Program-made: the position numbers and the translations under genes
Shown: positions 16,801 to 26,104 of the stretch, in pieces
How positions within the stretch are numbered: the stretch's first letter is position 1
How the letters are laid out: every line of letters begins with the position of its first letter
The notes under the pieces: model-generated
Database searches by the model: none
What the model was told of the DNA's origin: nothing
The model's input: the letters and a program-made list of their open reading frames with translations, nothing else
DNA from: Tridacna crocea
Lineage: Eukaryota; Mollusca; Bivalvia; Cardiida; Cardiidae
Direction: 5' to 3'
Assembly: GCA_943736015.1 (NCBI GenBank)
Contig: OX031060.1
Span: 23,513,231-23,577,230, forward strand
DNA: 64,000 nucleotides

Positions 16801-18622
16801 TAGACTGTCTAGGGCATGTGAGGTTGCTAGGTCCAATCTTAAAATGTCTCAGGGCAAAATGAAAGCAAAATATGACAACCATGTTATAGATAGAAAATTT
16901 AAACCAGGTGACAAAGTCCTTGCTCTTTTGCCAATACCTGGCAGACCTCTACAGGCAAGATATTTTGGACCCTACACTATTGACAAGAAAACAAGTGATT
17001 TAAACTATATAATTAATACTCCAGGAAGGCGTAAAAACAAACAAATGTGTCATATAAATATGTTAAAGGAATACTTTGACAGAGATAGCTCTATTTCAAA
17101 ACCAATTACAGTTGTAAACACTGTCCCACAAGAATCAAATGTATCTGATCTTGAAGTAAATTCGGACTTTATTGATAAATCTGATCCTGGTCCATCTAAA
17201 CTTGAGAATTCTGATATTTTGAGAAATCTTAACAACAAACTATCTCACTTGGAACCATCACAGCAGGAAGAGCTGAAACAGTTGATACATGAATATGAAC
17301 ATTTATTTCCTGATATCCCCACAAGAACAGATACAATCTATCATGATGTCATTGTGGAAGATTCTAAACCAATAAAGCAACATCCATATAGAATGAATCC
17401 TTTGAAACAGAAATACCTCCAAGATGAAGTAAAATACTTACTGGAAAATGACTTTATTGAACCTAGCCAGAGTAATTACAGTTCACCATGTATATTAGTA
17501 CCCAAAACAAATGGAACTTATAGAATGTGTACTGACTATCGTAAGGTGAACTCTGTGACAAAAACAGACTCTTTTCCAATACCAAGAATTGATGACTGTA
17601 TTGACAAAGTTGGAAATTCTAAATATGTCACCAAATTCGACCTGCTAAAAGGATTCTGGCAAGTTCCACTGACTGATAGAGCAAAAGAAGTATCAGCCTT
17701 TGCTACTCCAAACGGTCTGTACCAGTACAAAGTTATGCCGTTTGGGATGAAAAATTCTCCTGCAACGTTTCAGCGACTTGTAAACAACGTTATATGTGGA
17801 TTAGATGGCTGTGATGCATATATTGACGACGTCATCATCTACTCAGACAGTTGGAGTGACCACCTTCAAAGAATCAGGAAGTTCTTCGACAGACTCAGTA
17901 AAGTGAAACTGACTGTGAATCTTGCAAAAACTGAATTTTGTCATGCTACTGTAACATTTTTAGGACATCTTGTGGGACATGGTCAAGTTAAACCTTTAGA
18001 AGCTAAGGTCAATGCTATCTCTGAGTTTCCTGTGCCTAAATGTAAAAGACAGCTGATGCGATTTCTTGGTATGGCTGGCTACTATAGGAAATTCTGTAAA
18101 AATTTCTCGGGTATTGCTGAACCTTTAACAAATTTACTTAAGAAAAGCACAAAGTTCAAATGGAATGACAAATGTCAAGATGCATTTGATCGTCTGAAAG
18201 CCATACTAAAGAGCGCACCAGTTCTCTTGGCACCTGATTTTGACAAATGTTTCAAATTAGCTGTTGATGCAAGTGATGTTGGTATTGGTGCTGTTCTTTT
18301 ACAAGAAGATAATAATGGTATTGATCACCCAGTTTGTTACTTTTCTAAGAAATTTAACAAACATCAGAAAAATTACTCTACCATAGAAAAAGAGTGTCTT
18401 GCCTTAATTCTGGCAATCCAGCAGTTCGAAGTTTATTTAACCTCTTCAACTTCACCAATTGTTGTATTCAGTGATCATAACCCTTTAAGTTTTCTGCACA
18501 AACTTAAGAATAAGAATCAAAGATTACTGAGGTGGAGTTTATTGCTTCAAGAGTTTAATCTTGACATAAGACACATAAAAGGGAAAGATAACATTATACC
18601 AGATGCTCTTTCAAGAGTTTGA
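13862..18622 (+). CDS. gag-pol: Gag-Pol polyprotein of a Gmr1-type retrotransposon
   Basis: 1,586 residues in one frame. In order: a SAP-like N-terminus (about 10-60); a charged Arg/Glu-repeat coiled coil (81-158); a SCAN-like Gag domain (about 165-340); a CCHC knuckle CNYCKKPGHLVSEC (from 390); an aspartic protease with DTGA (477-480); an H2C2 zinc-binding domain (about 714-770); an integrase core with Asp802, Asp861, Glu897 (D-35-E spacing); a reverse transcriptase with YIDD (from 1320); RNase H with VDASDVGIG (about 1465) through a C-terminal DALSRV. All catalytic residues are present. Gag and Pol are fused without a stop or frameshift, so how Gag would be made in excess is unclear. Confidence 0.96.
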   Translation: MSFDLDKFTAEPSVELLNLGKKTDLLNLAKHYKLSEIKSSMRKHEIKNILVQYFVDEEIFNENALSLIVDVQSVSSSKELELKLQIRQLEIQEREKEREWKEREKEREREREREREEREREREEREREEREKEREREEREKEREFQLRMREIEMQERANQPKQKIEYNFDVTKHIRLVPPFQEKEVDKYFLHFEKVAENLNWPKEHWTLLLQSVLIGKAREIYTQLGVEQCHHYETVKELILKGYELVPEAYRQKFRNCKKDSNQTHVEFARNKEQLFDRWCCSKKIDQNFDKLRQLMLVEEFKRCIQFDVKTFLDEKQVETLEEAARMADNYYLTHKVSFINKPKPTSSHPQNKSTSGNSSGMPSQSNTPKPNSTSETKSQYPLSRPTCNYCKKPGHLVSECLKLKRKLESDEAKPTGLTTLRPRPQSSIKTNTIDIVTKPKSDSTMEIFEPFMLNGFVSLSGDNCPPTPIKILRDTGASQSLILADILPFSEKTSSGTSVLIQGVECGTVNIPLHYVNLSSDLVTGPVVIGIKPSLPFKGVHLLLGNDLAGDKVVVNPLVTDTPNIGQTDDPIEQEIPDLYPSCAVTRAMAKKAILENSNSDIDLTDTFIGQYFNNEIKKSLDPSLSDTQTDSSMSCHSPPRSIDQGHDTLSKSELIQEQQTDPEISKLIFRALPEDEISEVPMCYYIKNGILMRKWRPFDVPADDEWAVYHQIVVPKSYRHEILSIAHESPMSGHLGINKTYHKIITHFYWPGLKSDVSKYCKTCHTCQMVGKPNQTIPKAQLQPIPAFDEPFSRILIDCVGPLPRTKSGNEYLLTIMCTSTRFPEAIPLRNIKTKSIVKALIKFFTFVGLPKSVQSDQGSNFMSGIFQQVMHELGIKQYRSSAYHPESQGALERFHQTLKNMIRSYCFDTEKDWDEGIHLLLFAARESVQESLGFSPFELVFGHSVRGPLKLLKEKFLSNDETPLNLLQYVSDFRNRLSRACEVARSNLKMSQGKMKAKYDNHVIDRKFKPGDKVLALLPIPGRPLQARYFGPYTIDKKTSDLNYIINTPGRRKNKQMCHINMLKEYFDRDSSISKPITVVNTVPQESNVSDLEVNSDFIDKSDPGPSKLENSDILRNLNNKLSHLEPSQQEELKQLIHEYEHLFPDIPTRTDTIYHDVIVEDSKPIKQHPYRMNPLKQKYLQDEVKYLLENDFIEPSQSNYSSPCILVPKTNGTYRMCTDYRKVNSVTKTDSFPIPRIDDCIDKVGNSKYVTKFDLLKGFWQVPLTDRAKEVSAFATPNGLYQYKVMPFGMKNSPATFQRLVNNVICGLDGCDAYIDDVIIYSDSWSDHLQRIRKFFDRLSKVKLTVNLAKTEFCHATVTFLGHLVGHGQVKPLEAKVNAISEFPVPKCKRQLMRFLGMAGYYRKFCKNFSGIAEPLTNLLKKSTKFKWNDKCQDAFDRLKAILKSAPVLLAPDFDKCFKLAVDASDVGIGAVLLQEDNNGIDHPVCYFSKKFNKHQKNYSTIEKECLALILAIQQFEVYLTSSTSPIVVFSDHNPLSFLHKLKNKNQRLLRWSLLLQEFNLDIRHIKGKDNIIPDALSRV

Positions 18623-18838
18623 AATTTCAATAGTCATTTTTCCCCAAATCAAGTTTAAACTGTTTTTTTCTTTTAAATTGTACTTTCATTACCTTGACTA
18701 TTTTCATTAGTCTGAAATAATTAATATTTGAGTTTGTTATTTCCTATGTATACTTCAGATAAAGTATCATATACATGTATATAAATAATATTGCAAAAAA
18801 AAGAACGATTTATTTCATAAACCTTTCTTTTTCTTTTC

Positions 18839-18849
18839 AAGGGGGGAAG
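18839..18849 (+). other. Polypurine tract
   Basis: AAGGGGGGAAG lies directly before the 3' LTR and is the expected primer for plus-strand DNA synthesis. Confidence 0.85.
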
Positions 18850-19398
18850 TGTTATGTACATACCCAGTTATTCCTAGCTTTGTTCATGTGTGTATCTATT
18901 TTTGAATGGTTTTCCCCTGTTGCTATTTTTAGAACTGAACTCTCTCTGGTAGAATATTGTGCTGGAAGTTTCCAGGCCTTTATACAATCTGATTACTAAG
19001 AATTATGCAACTGATTTTAACATGAATTTTCTGGAAGTTTCCCTGTTATTATAAAAGGAAAAGCTTTTTACATCTCAGTGTTCACTAGTTAATATATGAT
19101 TGCCAGACTACAGTGGGCATTATTTTGTGTTTGTGTGCTTGGATTACATTCAGTTGGATTAGGATCAGACTAGACTAAAGTGAGGATTATTTCATGTGCT
19201 TGGATTACATTCAGTTTGGATCAGGATTAGATTGGAATTAAGACTGGAATAGTTTGTCTTTTGGATTTAACATCTAAGGTATTGTTTTGTACAATTGTAA
19301 TATTGTCACTGTTTATTTGATATTTTTGTTAATAAATTCTGTTAATTGTTATCGTTTGTTGCTGGCTTCTTCTTTCTAGTTACGCCTGACTCGTAACA
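18850..19398 (+). repeat. 3' LTR
   Basis: 549 bp, the same length as the 5' LTR. The only difference I can see is A versus G in TGAATGATTTTCCCC / TGAATGGTTTTCCCC. LTRs are identical at insertion, so the insertion is very recent. Confidence 0.95.
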
Positions 19399-19402
19399 CT
19401 AT

Positions 19403-22155
19403 CTATTAATGTAGTTGGTTATGATAGAAAAAGCTCCTACCCCCTTAGAATAAGTAAATTTTGTGAAAGGGATAATAGTATAGTTCTTCTTTTGTTGGAG
19501 GAAAACGGAGTAAAACATTACTGCCTAGTAAAAAGCATTGGTCGTTTGTTGTCTTCTCAAGTTTCAAAGCATAAGGAAAAGACCCACATCTGTTTAAGAT
19601 GTTTTAATCCTTTTTGGTCGGAAGAAGCGTTAAAAAATCATATTCAGTATTGTAAAGAATATGATTACGTTAAAATAGATTTACCAAAAGAGGGAACAAC
19701 ACTAAAGTTTAAGAACTACTGTAGGTCAGAAAAGGTTCCTTTTATCGTCTACGCTGACTTTGAGACTTATCTTAAACCACTGCATTCGTGCGAACCAAAC
19801 CCTGAAAGTAGTTATACTAAACAGTACCAAAAACATGAACCATCTAGCTTTTGTTACTATATTAAATGCTTTGATGATGATGTATATAAACCAAAATTAG
19901 TAAGTTATACCGGAAAGAATGCAGCACAGTATTTTGTGGAAATGTTAGAAGAGGACATTAGAAAAATTACTAGCATACCACCGAAGGAAATGATATTTAA
20001 AGAAAAAGAAAAAGAGAGCTTTAATAAAGAAACTAAATGTTGGATATGTGAAGAAGAATTTGATGTTAATGATAACAAAAATTTTAAGGTAAGAGACCAT
20101 TGTCATTTTACTGGTAGGTATCGGGGAGCTGCTCATAAAATATGCAACTTCTTGTATAGGAAACCTAATTTTACACCTGTGGTGTTTCATAACCTAAGCG
20201 GTTATGATAGTCACTTATTTATAAAAAGTCTTGGTTGTAGTAAGGGGGATATTGATTGTATTCCTAACAATGAAGAAAAGTATATTAGCTTCATCAAAAA
20301 AGTAGAGATTGGGAGTTATACTGATAAAAAAGAAATTAAACCTATACACCATCAGATAAGATTTATCGATAGTTTAAAGTTTATGTCTACAAGTTTAAAT
20401 AAGCTAGCAAATAACCTAGATAAAGATGATTTTAGCAATGTTAAAAGGTATTACACAGGGGATAAACTTAATCTACTCACCAGAAAAGGCATATATCCTT
20501 ACGAATATATGGATTCATCAGAGAAGTTAAAAGAAACTCAACTACCACCTAAAGAAGCATTTTATTCTAGACTTAATGATGAAGGTATCAGTAATGAGGA
20601 TTATGCACATGCACAAAAAGTTTGGAACACGTTTGAGATGAAAACTTTAGAAGATTACCATAATTTATATAATAAGATTGATGTTTTACTTTTATCTGAT
20701 GTTTTTGAGAACTTCAGAAACATTTGTTGTAAGCATTACAAACTAGACCCTGCTCATTACTTCACAGCACCGGGTTTAGCTTGGGATGCGGCATTAAAAT
20801 TTACTAATGTGGAATTGGAGTTATTATCCGATCCTGATATGTTGCTAATGATAGAAAGCGGTATCAGAGGAGGAGTGTCAACGATTTGTAAGAGATACGG
20901 AAAATCTAACAATAAATATATGGGTGATAAGTATGATTCTAGTAAACCAACAAAGTATATAACTTATTTGGATGCTAATAATTTGTATGGATGGGGAATG
21001 AGCAAACCGCTTCCTACACATGGTTTTAAATGGATGAGTAAGGATGAATTAGATAAATGAGACCGGATTCCTTGTATTTTGGAGGTAGATTTAGAGTATC
21101 CTAAAGAATTGCATGACTTACATAACGACTATCCCCTTGCCCCTGAGAGTATTAAAGTAAATAAAGTTAATAAGCTAATTCCAAACTTATGGGATAAAGA
21201 AAAGTATGTGGTTCACTACGAAAATCTTAAGCAGTATGTGAGTTTGGGATTGAAAATAAGTAAAATTCACAGAGGTATTAAGTTTGAGCAAAGTGAATGG
21301 CTTAAACCTTATATTCAGCTCAATACCAATTTAAGAACAAAAGCTGATAATGAATTTGAAAAAGACTTTTTCAAATTAATGAATAACTCGGTTTTTGGTA
21401 AAACCATGGAAAATATCAGAAACCGAGTGGACGTTAGATTAGTCAATGATAGGTTAAAAGCGGAAAAATTAGCCGCTAAACCTAACTTTGCACATTGCAA
21501 TATTTTTTGTGAGGATCTCGTCGCTATACATATGAAAAAGACGAGGATACTTTTAAATAAACCACTATATTTGGGAATGTGCATTTTAGATTTAAGTAAA
21601 ATACTCATGTATGATTTTCACTACAATTTCGTCTTAAAAGTTTTTAAAGACAAGACAAAACTCTTATTTACTGATACCGATAGCTTAATGTATGAGATTG
21701 ATACAGAAGATTTTTTCAAAGACATATCTTTACATGTAAAAGATATGTTTGATACAAGTAATTTTTCTAAAAATCATCCATCTGGTATACCAGCCGGTTG
21801 CAATAAAAAAATACTTGGAGTATTTAAAGATGAGGTTGGTGGGAAAATAATAGAAGAGTTTGTGGGACTTAGGTCTAAACTATACTCTTATAAAATGTTT
21901 GACGGGGAGGAAAGTAAGAAATGCAAGGGGATTAAGAAATATGTTGTAAATAAAACTATTATTCATGAGGATTATAAAAATTGTTTGTTTACAAAAAGGG
22001 AACACCTTAGGAAGATGAATACGATCAGGAGTCGTAAGCATGAAATTTACACAGAGGAGATAAACAAAATAGCTTTAAGCGCAAATGATGATAAAAGACA
22101 TATATTGGAGGATGGTATACAAACGTTGGCTTTAGGTCATTATAAGATAGAGTAA
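19403..22155 (+). pseudogene. POLB: DNA polymerase B, exonuclease and polymerase domains, with an in-frame TGA
   Basis: Continues the polymerase in frame after the retrotransposon. A C2H2-like finger (CLRCFNPFWSEEALKNHIQYC) is followed by Exo I (YADFETY, about 19745), a Cys/His insertion resembling endonuclease VII (CWICEEEF ... DHCHFTGRYRGAAH, 20039-20135), Exo II (NLSGYDSHL, about 20190), Exo III (YNKIDVLLLSDVF), motif A (DANNLYGWGMSKP, about 20970), motif B (KLMNNSVFGKTMEN) and motif C (FTDTDSLMYEID, about 21665). All catalytic motifs are present. A single TGA at 21058-21060 interrupts the frame between motifs A and B; sequence similarity to the family continues directly after it. The total coding length of both parts is 4,023 bp. 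The gene ends 53 bp before the right TIR. Confidence 0.93.
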
Positions 22156-22208
22156 AACATAATGGGCAGCCCCTAGGCGCTTAGACGGCATCATGCTTTT
22201 CTCATTGG

Positions 22209-22604
22209 AGGGGCGAGCTGTCCAAGAAAAAAAGGAAGAAAGAAAGGAAGGAAGGAAGGAGGGAAGGAAGAAAGACAGTAATCCATAGTTTGTAGAAAGA
22301 TAGTAATCCATAGTCCGTAGTAAGAAGCAGTCCGTAGGAAGGGAAGGAAGGAAGGAGGGGAGGAGAGCATCATGATGATGAGCTTATGATGAGAGGATGA
22401 GAGGAGAGTAGTTTTTCGTAAGCGTCCTAGTTTTTCGTAAGCGATGGATTTTTCGTAAGCGTCCTAGTTTTTTATAAGCGTCCTAGTTTTTCATCAGCCC
22501 CCTAGATTTTCATCAACCCCCTAGATTTTCATCAACCCCCTAGATTTTCATCAGCCCCCCCAAAAAAATGGCTTTGTCCTAGAATCCCCAATTCTTATAC
22601 TACT
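22209..22604. repeat. Right terminal inverted repeat of the Polinton
   Basis: 396 bp, inverted copy of 607-1010 with one fewer 8-bp unit and about two substitutions. It ends ...CTTATACTACT at 22604. The minus-strand ORF at 22191-22373 is the mirror of the one in the left TIR and is not considered a gene. Confidence 0.95.
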
Positions 22605-22610
22605 AACAAT
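22605..22610. repeat. Polinton target-site duplication, right copy
   Basis: AACAAT, identical to 601-606. Confidence 0.95.
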
Positions 22611-23582
22611 AATGAATAATGTATAGTCATGATTGAAGAAAGTGACGTATTTGGTGTTATATAGATAATATATATATAAGAATATATTCCACAAATTCAT
22701 CCCCTTGTATGTTTTCTTATTTAAAAAAAAAAACATTTTAATTACACTCATCAGAGCTCCAGATAGGTGAATTGATTTGGATTTCATAATTGAAAATATT
22801 TATCATTCTCCACTTAACTCTTCTCGATGAGACGGTTCTAATGAGTACCCACAACATAAGGTTTGGAAGAGAAATAACAGATTTAGAATGCAAACACTCC
22901 CTGTTGATGTATATTATAACTTTGTATATATACTTTTGAAATGAAGATGCCTTTGTACAAATCAAATAGTAACTGTTTTTTTTGTTCTGTCCTGTTACTT
23001 TCATTATCATGGCTGTTTCCGAGAAAAATGTCGAGATTTTGTTGTAGCCTTTATATCGTCTGCTTCGTCATCTTCCTTTCGTTTGAAAACTTTGACATTC
23101 TACAATATATCTGTTATTACCGAAAAAGGCGAGCATCACAAAAAGCCGAACACAAGGAAGTTTGGCCGAGGCCATAGTCATGGACTTCATTTTAACATCA
23201 TTCCTAGTTACGTAGATCTATAATCTGTACTCAGTGAACTATTGGAAAATACGTATAACTTTATACACTTTACAAAGATGAAAGTATTTGGACGTGTCTC
23301 AAATTAATTGTTTCGTAAGAAGGATGGAAAACAATGAAGACAAAAAATAAAATATTGGTTTACACGTACATTTATGGATTTTCTCTCTTTCCTACAATTT
23401 GTTCGTATGCCTCTTTCTCCTAGCGTAGTTAAGGAATAGGATTCTCTAAAGCGATAATGGAATGGGGTTTCCTGTTCAGCTATCCAACAAATGAGAACCT
23501 AATAGGAAACGAGTTCTTGGTTGCTGCAAAGGGAAACTACTATATGCTTTGTTTGAAAACAAACAATTTAAGATTGCTTCCC

Positions 23583-23811
23583 TTAACCCTTTCCCAAACA
23601 ATCCCTGGTTTTTACGGGTCAGGAATAGAAGCCTTTTGAAAACATAGTGGGAAAAGGAGAAAATGCTGGTAACCAGCATTTTCTCCTTTTCCCACAATGT
23701 TTTCTACCCTATCATATAGAAAAAAAATCTTTTCAGCAACTGTTAATTTGTCATCTGCAAAATGCTTTCAAATTGGTCTGGTCCAAAATCTGCCGTTTGG
23801 GAAAGGGTTAA
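23583..23811. mobile_element. TTAA-flanked palindromic MITE, complete copy
   Basis: Bounded by TTAA, with terminal repeats CCCTTTCCCAAAC and their complement. The centre is a near-perfect hairpin (GGAGAAAATGCTGG/CCAGCATTTTCTCC within 23638-23704). A TTAA target and ends beginning CCC are typical of piggyBac-type elements; no transposase is present. Confidence 0.8.
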
Positions 23812-23831
23812 TTGATGAAAGCGACGACCTC

Positions 23832-23859
23832 ACCCCCCCCCCCCCCTTTTCTCTCTCTC

Positions 23860-23896
<37 letters not shown>
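23832..23896. repeat. Poly-C tract followed by (CT)n microsatellite
   Basis: About 15 C residues, then CT dinucleotides to 23896. Confidence 0.95.
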
Positions 23897-23901
<5 letters not shown>

Positions 23902-24074
23902 CAGTCGCTCGCTGTTTCTACTTCAGTGAGTCATACGGACAATGAGGGCGGGCTCAGTCATTCATGTTTTCAGTTCATCACAATACTTTGACAACCGAGT
24001 GTCAGAATATCTTTCAACTCTAATCCTGCCAAATAACTTTCATGCCGATAAGATCGAAATCTAAATATTGCTAT

Positions 24075-24300
24075 TTAACCCTTTCCCAAACACCAAACTT
24101 TTGGACTAAACCAAATTGAAAGCATTTGCAGACGACAATTCAACTTTTGCTGAAAAGATGATTTCTGACTATGACAGGGTAGAAAACATTGTGGAAAAAA
24201 AGGAGAAACCAGCATTTTCTGCTTTTCCCACAATGTTTTCAAAAGTCTACTGTTCCAGACCCTTAAAAACCAGGCCGGATTGTTTGGGAAAGGGGGTTAA
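24075..24300. mobile_element. TTAA-flanked palindromic MITE, copy
   Basis: Same family as 23583-23811: TTAACCCTTTCCCAAAC at the left, GTTTGGGAAAGGGGGTTAA at the right, and the GGAGAAA...TTTCTGC core in between. It lies about 260 bp after the first copy, so they are independent insertions or a local duplication. Confidence 0.75.
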
Positions 24301-24331
24301 AAGGTATTGGGGAAGAGGAATACCTCATTAA

Positions 24332-24412
24332 CGGACAGTGTAGATCCAGGATCAGACTGCACGTTCTGTTCAGTCTGATCTATGATTTCGATCTGCATTT
24401 TGTATTGTCCGC
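24332..24412. repeat. Short hairpin element, GGACAGTGTAGATC family
   Basis: CGGACAGTGTAGATC ... GATCAGACTGCAC, mirrored by CAGTCTGATC and ending ATTGTCCG. One of at least five related hairpins in the window (28364, 37272, 62091, 62773). Confidence 0.65.
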
Positions 24413-24554
24413 GGTAGGTCACTCAGTCGCACTTGGCACGACCCTAAGATTAAGTTTTATACAGAATAAAGCTAGGGCAGGGTTTCGGAAAAGACAAAAG
24501 AGCCCAAAGTTTGCTCTACTCTTTTTCGTCTTCGACATAGGAACTCTTCTATTT

Positions 24555-24787
24555 CCTCAACCCTATAGCACACAATGACGACTTTTGACGACCCTGAGGA
24601 AGAAGCCTTTTGAAAAAACATTTTGATAAAAGGATAAAACGCTGGTAACCAGCAATTTCTCTTTTCCCCACAAGGTTTTCTCTCCTCTTTGATACAAATT
24701 TTAAATGTTCAGTCACTTTTATTTTGAGTTCTGCAAATACTTTCATTTTGGACCAGTCTAAAATTTTGTCGTTTGGTAAAGAGTTAA
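24555..24787. mobile_element. TTAA-flanked palindromic MITE, degenerate copy
   Basis: The hairpin core (AACGCTGGTAACCAGC within 24605-24680) and the GTCGTTTGGTAAAGAGTTAA end are clear; the left end is degraded. Confidence 0.6.
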
Positions 24788-25092
24788 GCGAAATAAACCT
24801 AAAATAGCATCCATCCCTTTTCCCTACCTCCTTGTTCCCCATCGCACATCCCCTTCCCACACCATTGTACAGTGTCATCTTCCTGCAAAATGGGTTTCAA
24901 GTTCAGAAGGGAATTAACCGACTTGTGAAAGAAGGGATTCATTTACTGTTCTTTCCCTTTCTCTCTGTAGTTGTTTCCCCTTTCTTCTTAATCCCCTCTT
25001 CAGCCCTGTAGGTACACTCATGATTTTTCAGCGTAATTAAGAAGAGATTTTCAAGATTCTAGATAACAGTAAAATGGGACTTTGACTGTTTT
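24788..25092. other. Non-coding host sequence
   Basis: Spacer of the large inverted repeat. I see no gene, RNA gene or clear repeat in it; it is unremarkable T/C-rich sequence. Confidence 0.5.
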
Positions 25093-26104
25093 TTAGTGGG
25101 GGGGGGTGAATTAAGGGAAGCAATCGAAAATGGTTTGTTTTCGAGCAAAGCATAGTAGTTTCCCTTTGCAGTATCACTAAACTCGTTTCTTTTTAGGTGG
25201 TTATTTGTTTGACGGCCGCACAAAAATAACAGGAAACCTTTTACCATTATAGCTTAGAGGATACTACTGCTTAAGTACACGAGGAGAAAAAAGCGTACGG
25301 ACAAATTGCAGGAAAGATAAAAAATGCATACATGTACATGTAAACTAATATTTTATTTTTTGTCTTCATTGTTTTCTGTCCTTCTAACGAAACAGTTACC
25401 TTGCGACACGTCCAAATACTTCCAGTTTTGTAAAGTCTGTATACGTTTCTATTTTCTAGCAGTTCACTGAGTACAGCTTATCTACGTAGCTAGGAATGGA
25501 GTTAGAATGAAGTCCAAAACTAAGGCCTTGGCCAAATTTCCTTGTGTTCGGCTGTGTTACTCGCATTTTTTTCAGTCCAAGTTTCAAATAATACCCTCAG
25601 TAATAGCAGATATATTACAGAATGTCAAAGTTTTCAAACGACGACAAAGGTGACGAAGCAAACGACATCAAGGCTACGACAAAATGTCGACATTTTTCTC
25701 GAAAACAGCCATGTTAATAAAATTAACAGGACAGAGCAAAAAAAAAAACAACAACATTTATTGTTTGATTTGTACGAATACATCATCATTTCAAAAGTAT
25801 ATATACAAAGTTCTAATATATAACAACAGGGATCAACATTCACTTATTTCTATATTAGCAGCCCTCGAGATAAGAGGGAGTGATTGCATTCTAAACCAAT
25901 CTGTTATTTCTCTTTCAAACCCAATGTTTCTAATGAGTACCCATAACATAGGGTTAAGGGGAGAATAATAAATATTTTCAATTATGAGGTCAAAATCACT
26001 CCCTCTATCTGGAGCTCTGATATGCTTAATTGAAATGATTTTTGAAAAAGTTTTTAAAAGAAATCACACACGAGGATGAATTTGTGGAATATATTCTTTA
26101 TATG

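Larger units (their letters stand above)
13163..19398 (+). mobile_element. Gmr1-type Ty3/Gypsy LTR retrotransposon, intact
   Basis: 6,236 bp inserted in PolB. The two 549-bp LTRs (13163-13711, 18850-19398) begin TGTTATG and end GTAACA, and I find one difference between them, near the start. A primer site complementary to tRNA-Pro (13717-13734) and a purine tract (18839-18849) are in the expected places. One uninterrupted 1,586-codon Gag-Pol frame fills the interior. The order protease, integrase, reverse transcriptase, RNase H differs from ordinary Ty3/Gypsy elements, where integrase is last, and matches the Gmr1 clade first described from cod. It is probably still capable of movement. Confidence 0.95.
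607..22604. mobile_element. Complete Polinton/Maverick (adintovirus-like) element
   Basis: An element of 21,998 bp, including nested insertions, bounded by terminal inverted repeats that start AGTAGTATAAG and by a perfect 6-bp target duplication. It encodes the diagnostic Polinton set: protein-primed DNA polymerase B, retrovirus-like integrase, adenovirus-like cysteine protease, FtsK/HerA-type packaging ATPase, and double and single jelly-roll capsid proteins. It also has accessory genes (fibre-like, PLA2, DUF8207, pX-like). Gene order is a minus-strand block (1191-4673) diverging from a plus-strand block (4709-22155). Without the Gmr1 retrotransposon (6,236 bp plus 4-bp duplication) and the 524-bp MITE the element is about 15.2 kb, normal for the group. 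The near-identical termini show recent integration, but the ATPase and PolB genes are broken. Confidence 0.97.
22679..26104. repeat. Large imperfect inverted repeat beside the Polinton
   Basis: The arms run about 22679-23593 and 25093-26104. For example, GAATATATTCCACAAATTCATC at the left end is mirrored near 26077-26098, and the segments around 23010-23100 and 25620-25715 are reverse complements at roughly 85-90 percent by eye. The spacer holds three TTAA-flanked MITE copies and a microsatellite. No ORF in either arm looks like a gene. It may be an old foldback transposon or an inverted duplication. Confidence 0.7.

Noticed and set aside
24116..24331. 71-codon ORF with KAFADDNSTFAEKM
   Set aside because: It reads the TTAA-flanked MITE; the same peptide pattern recurs in other copies at 30086 and 62943.
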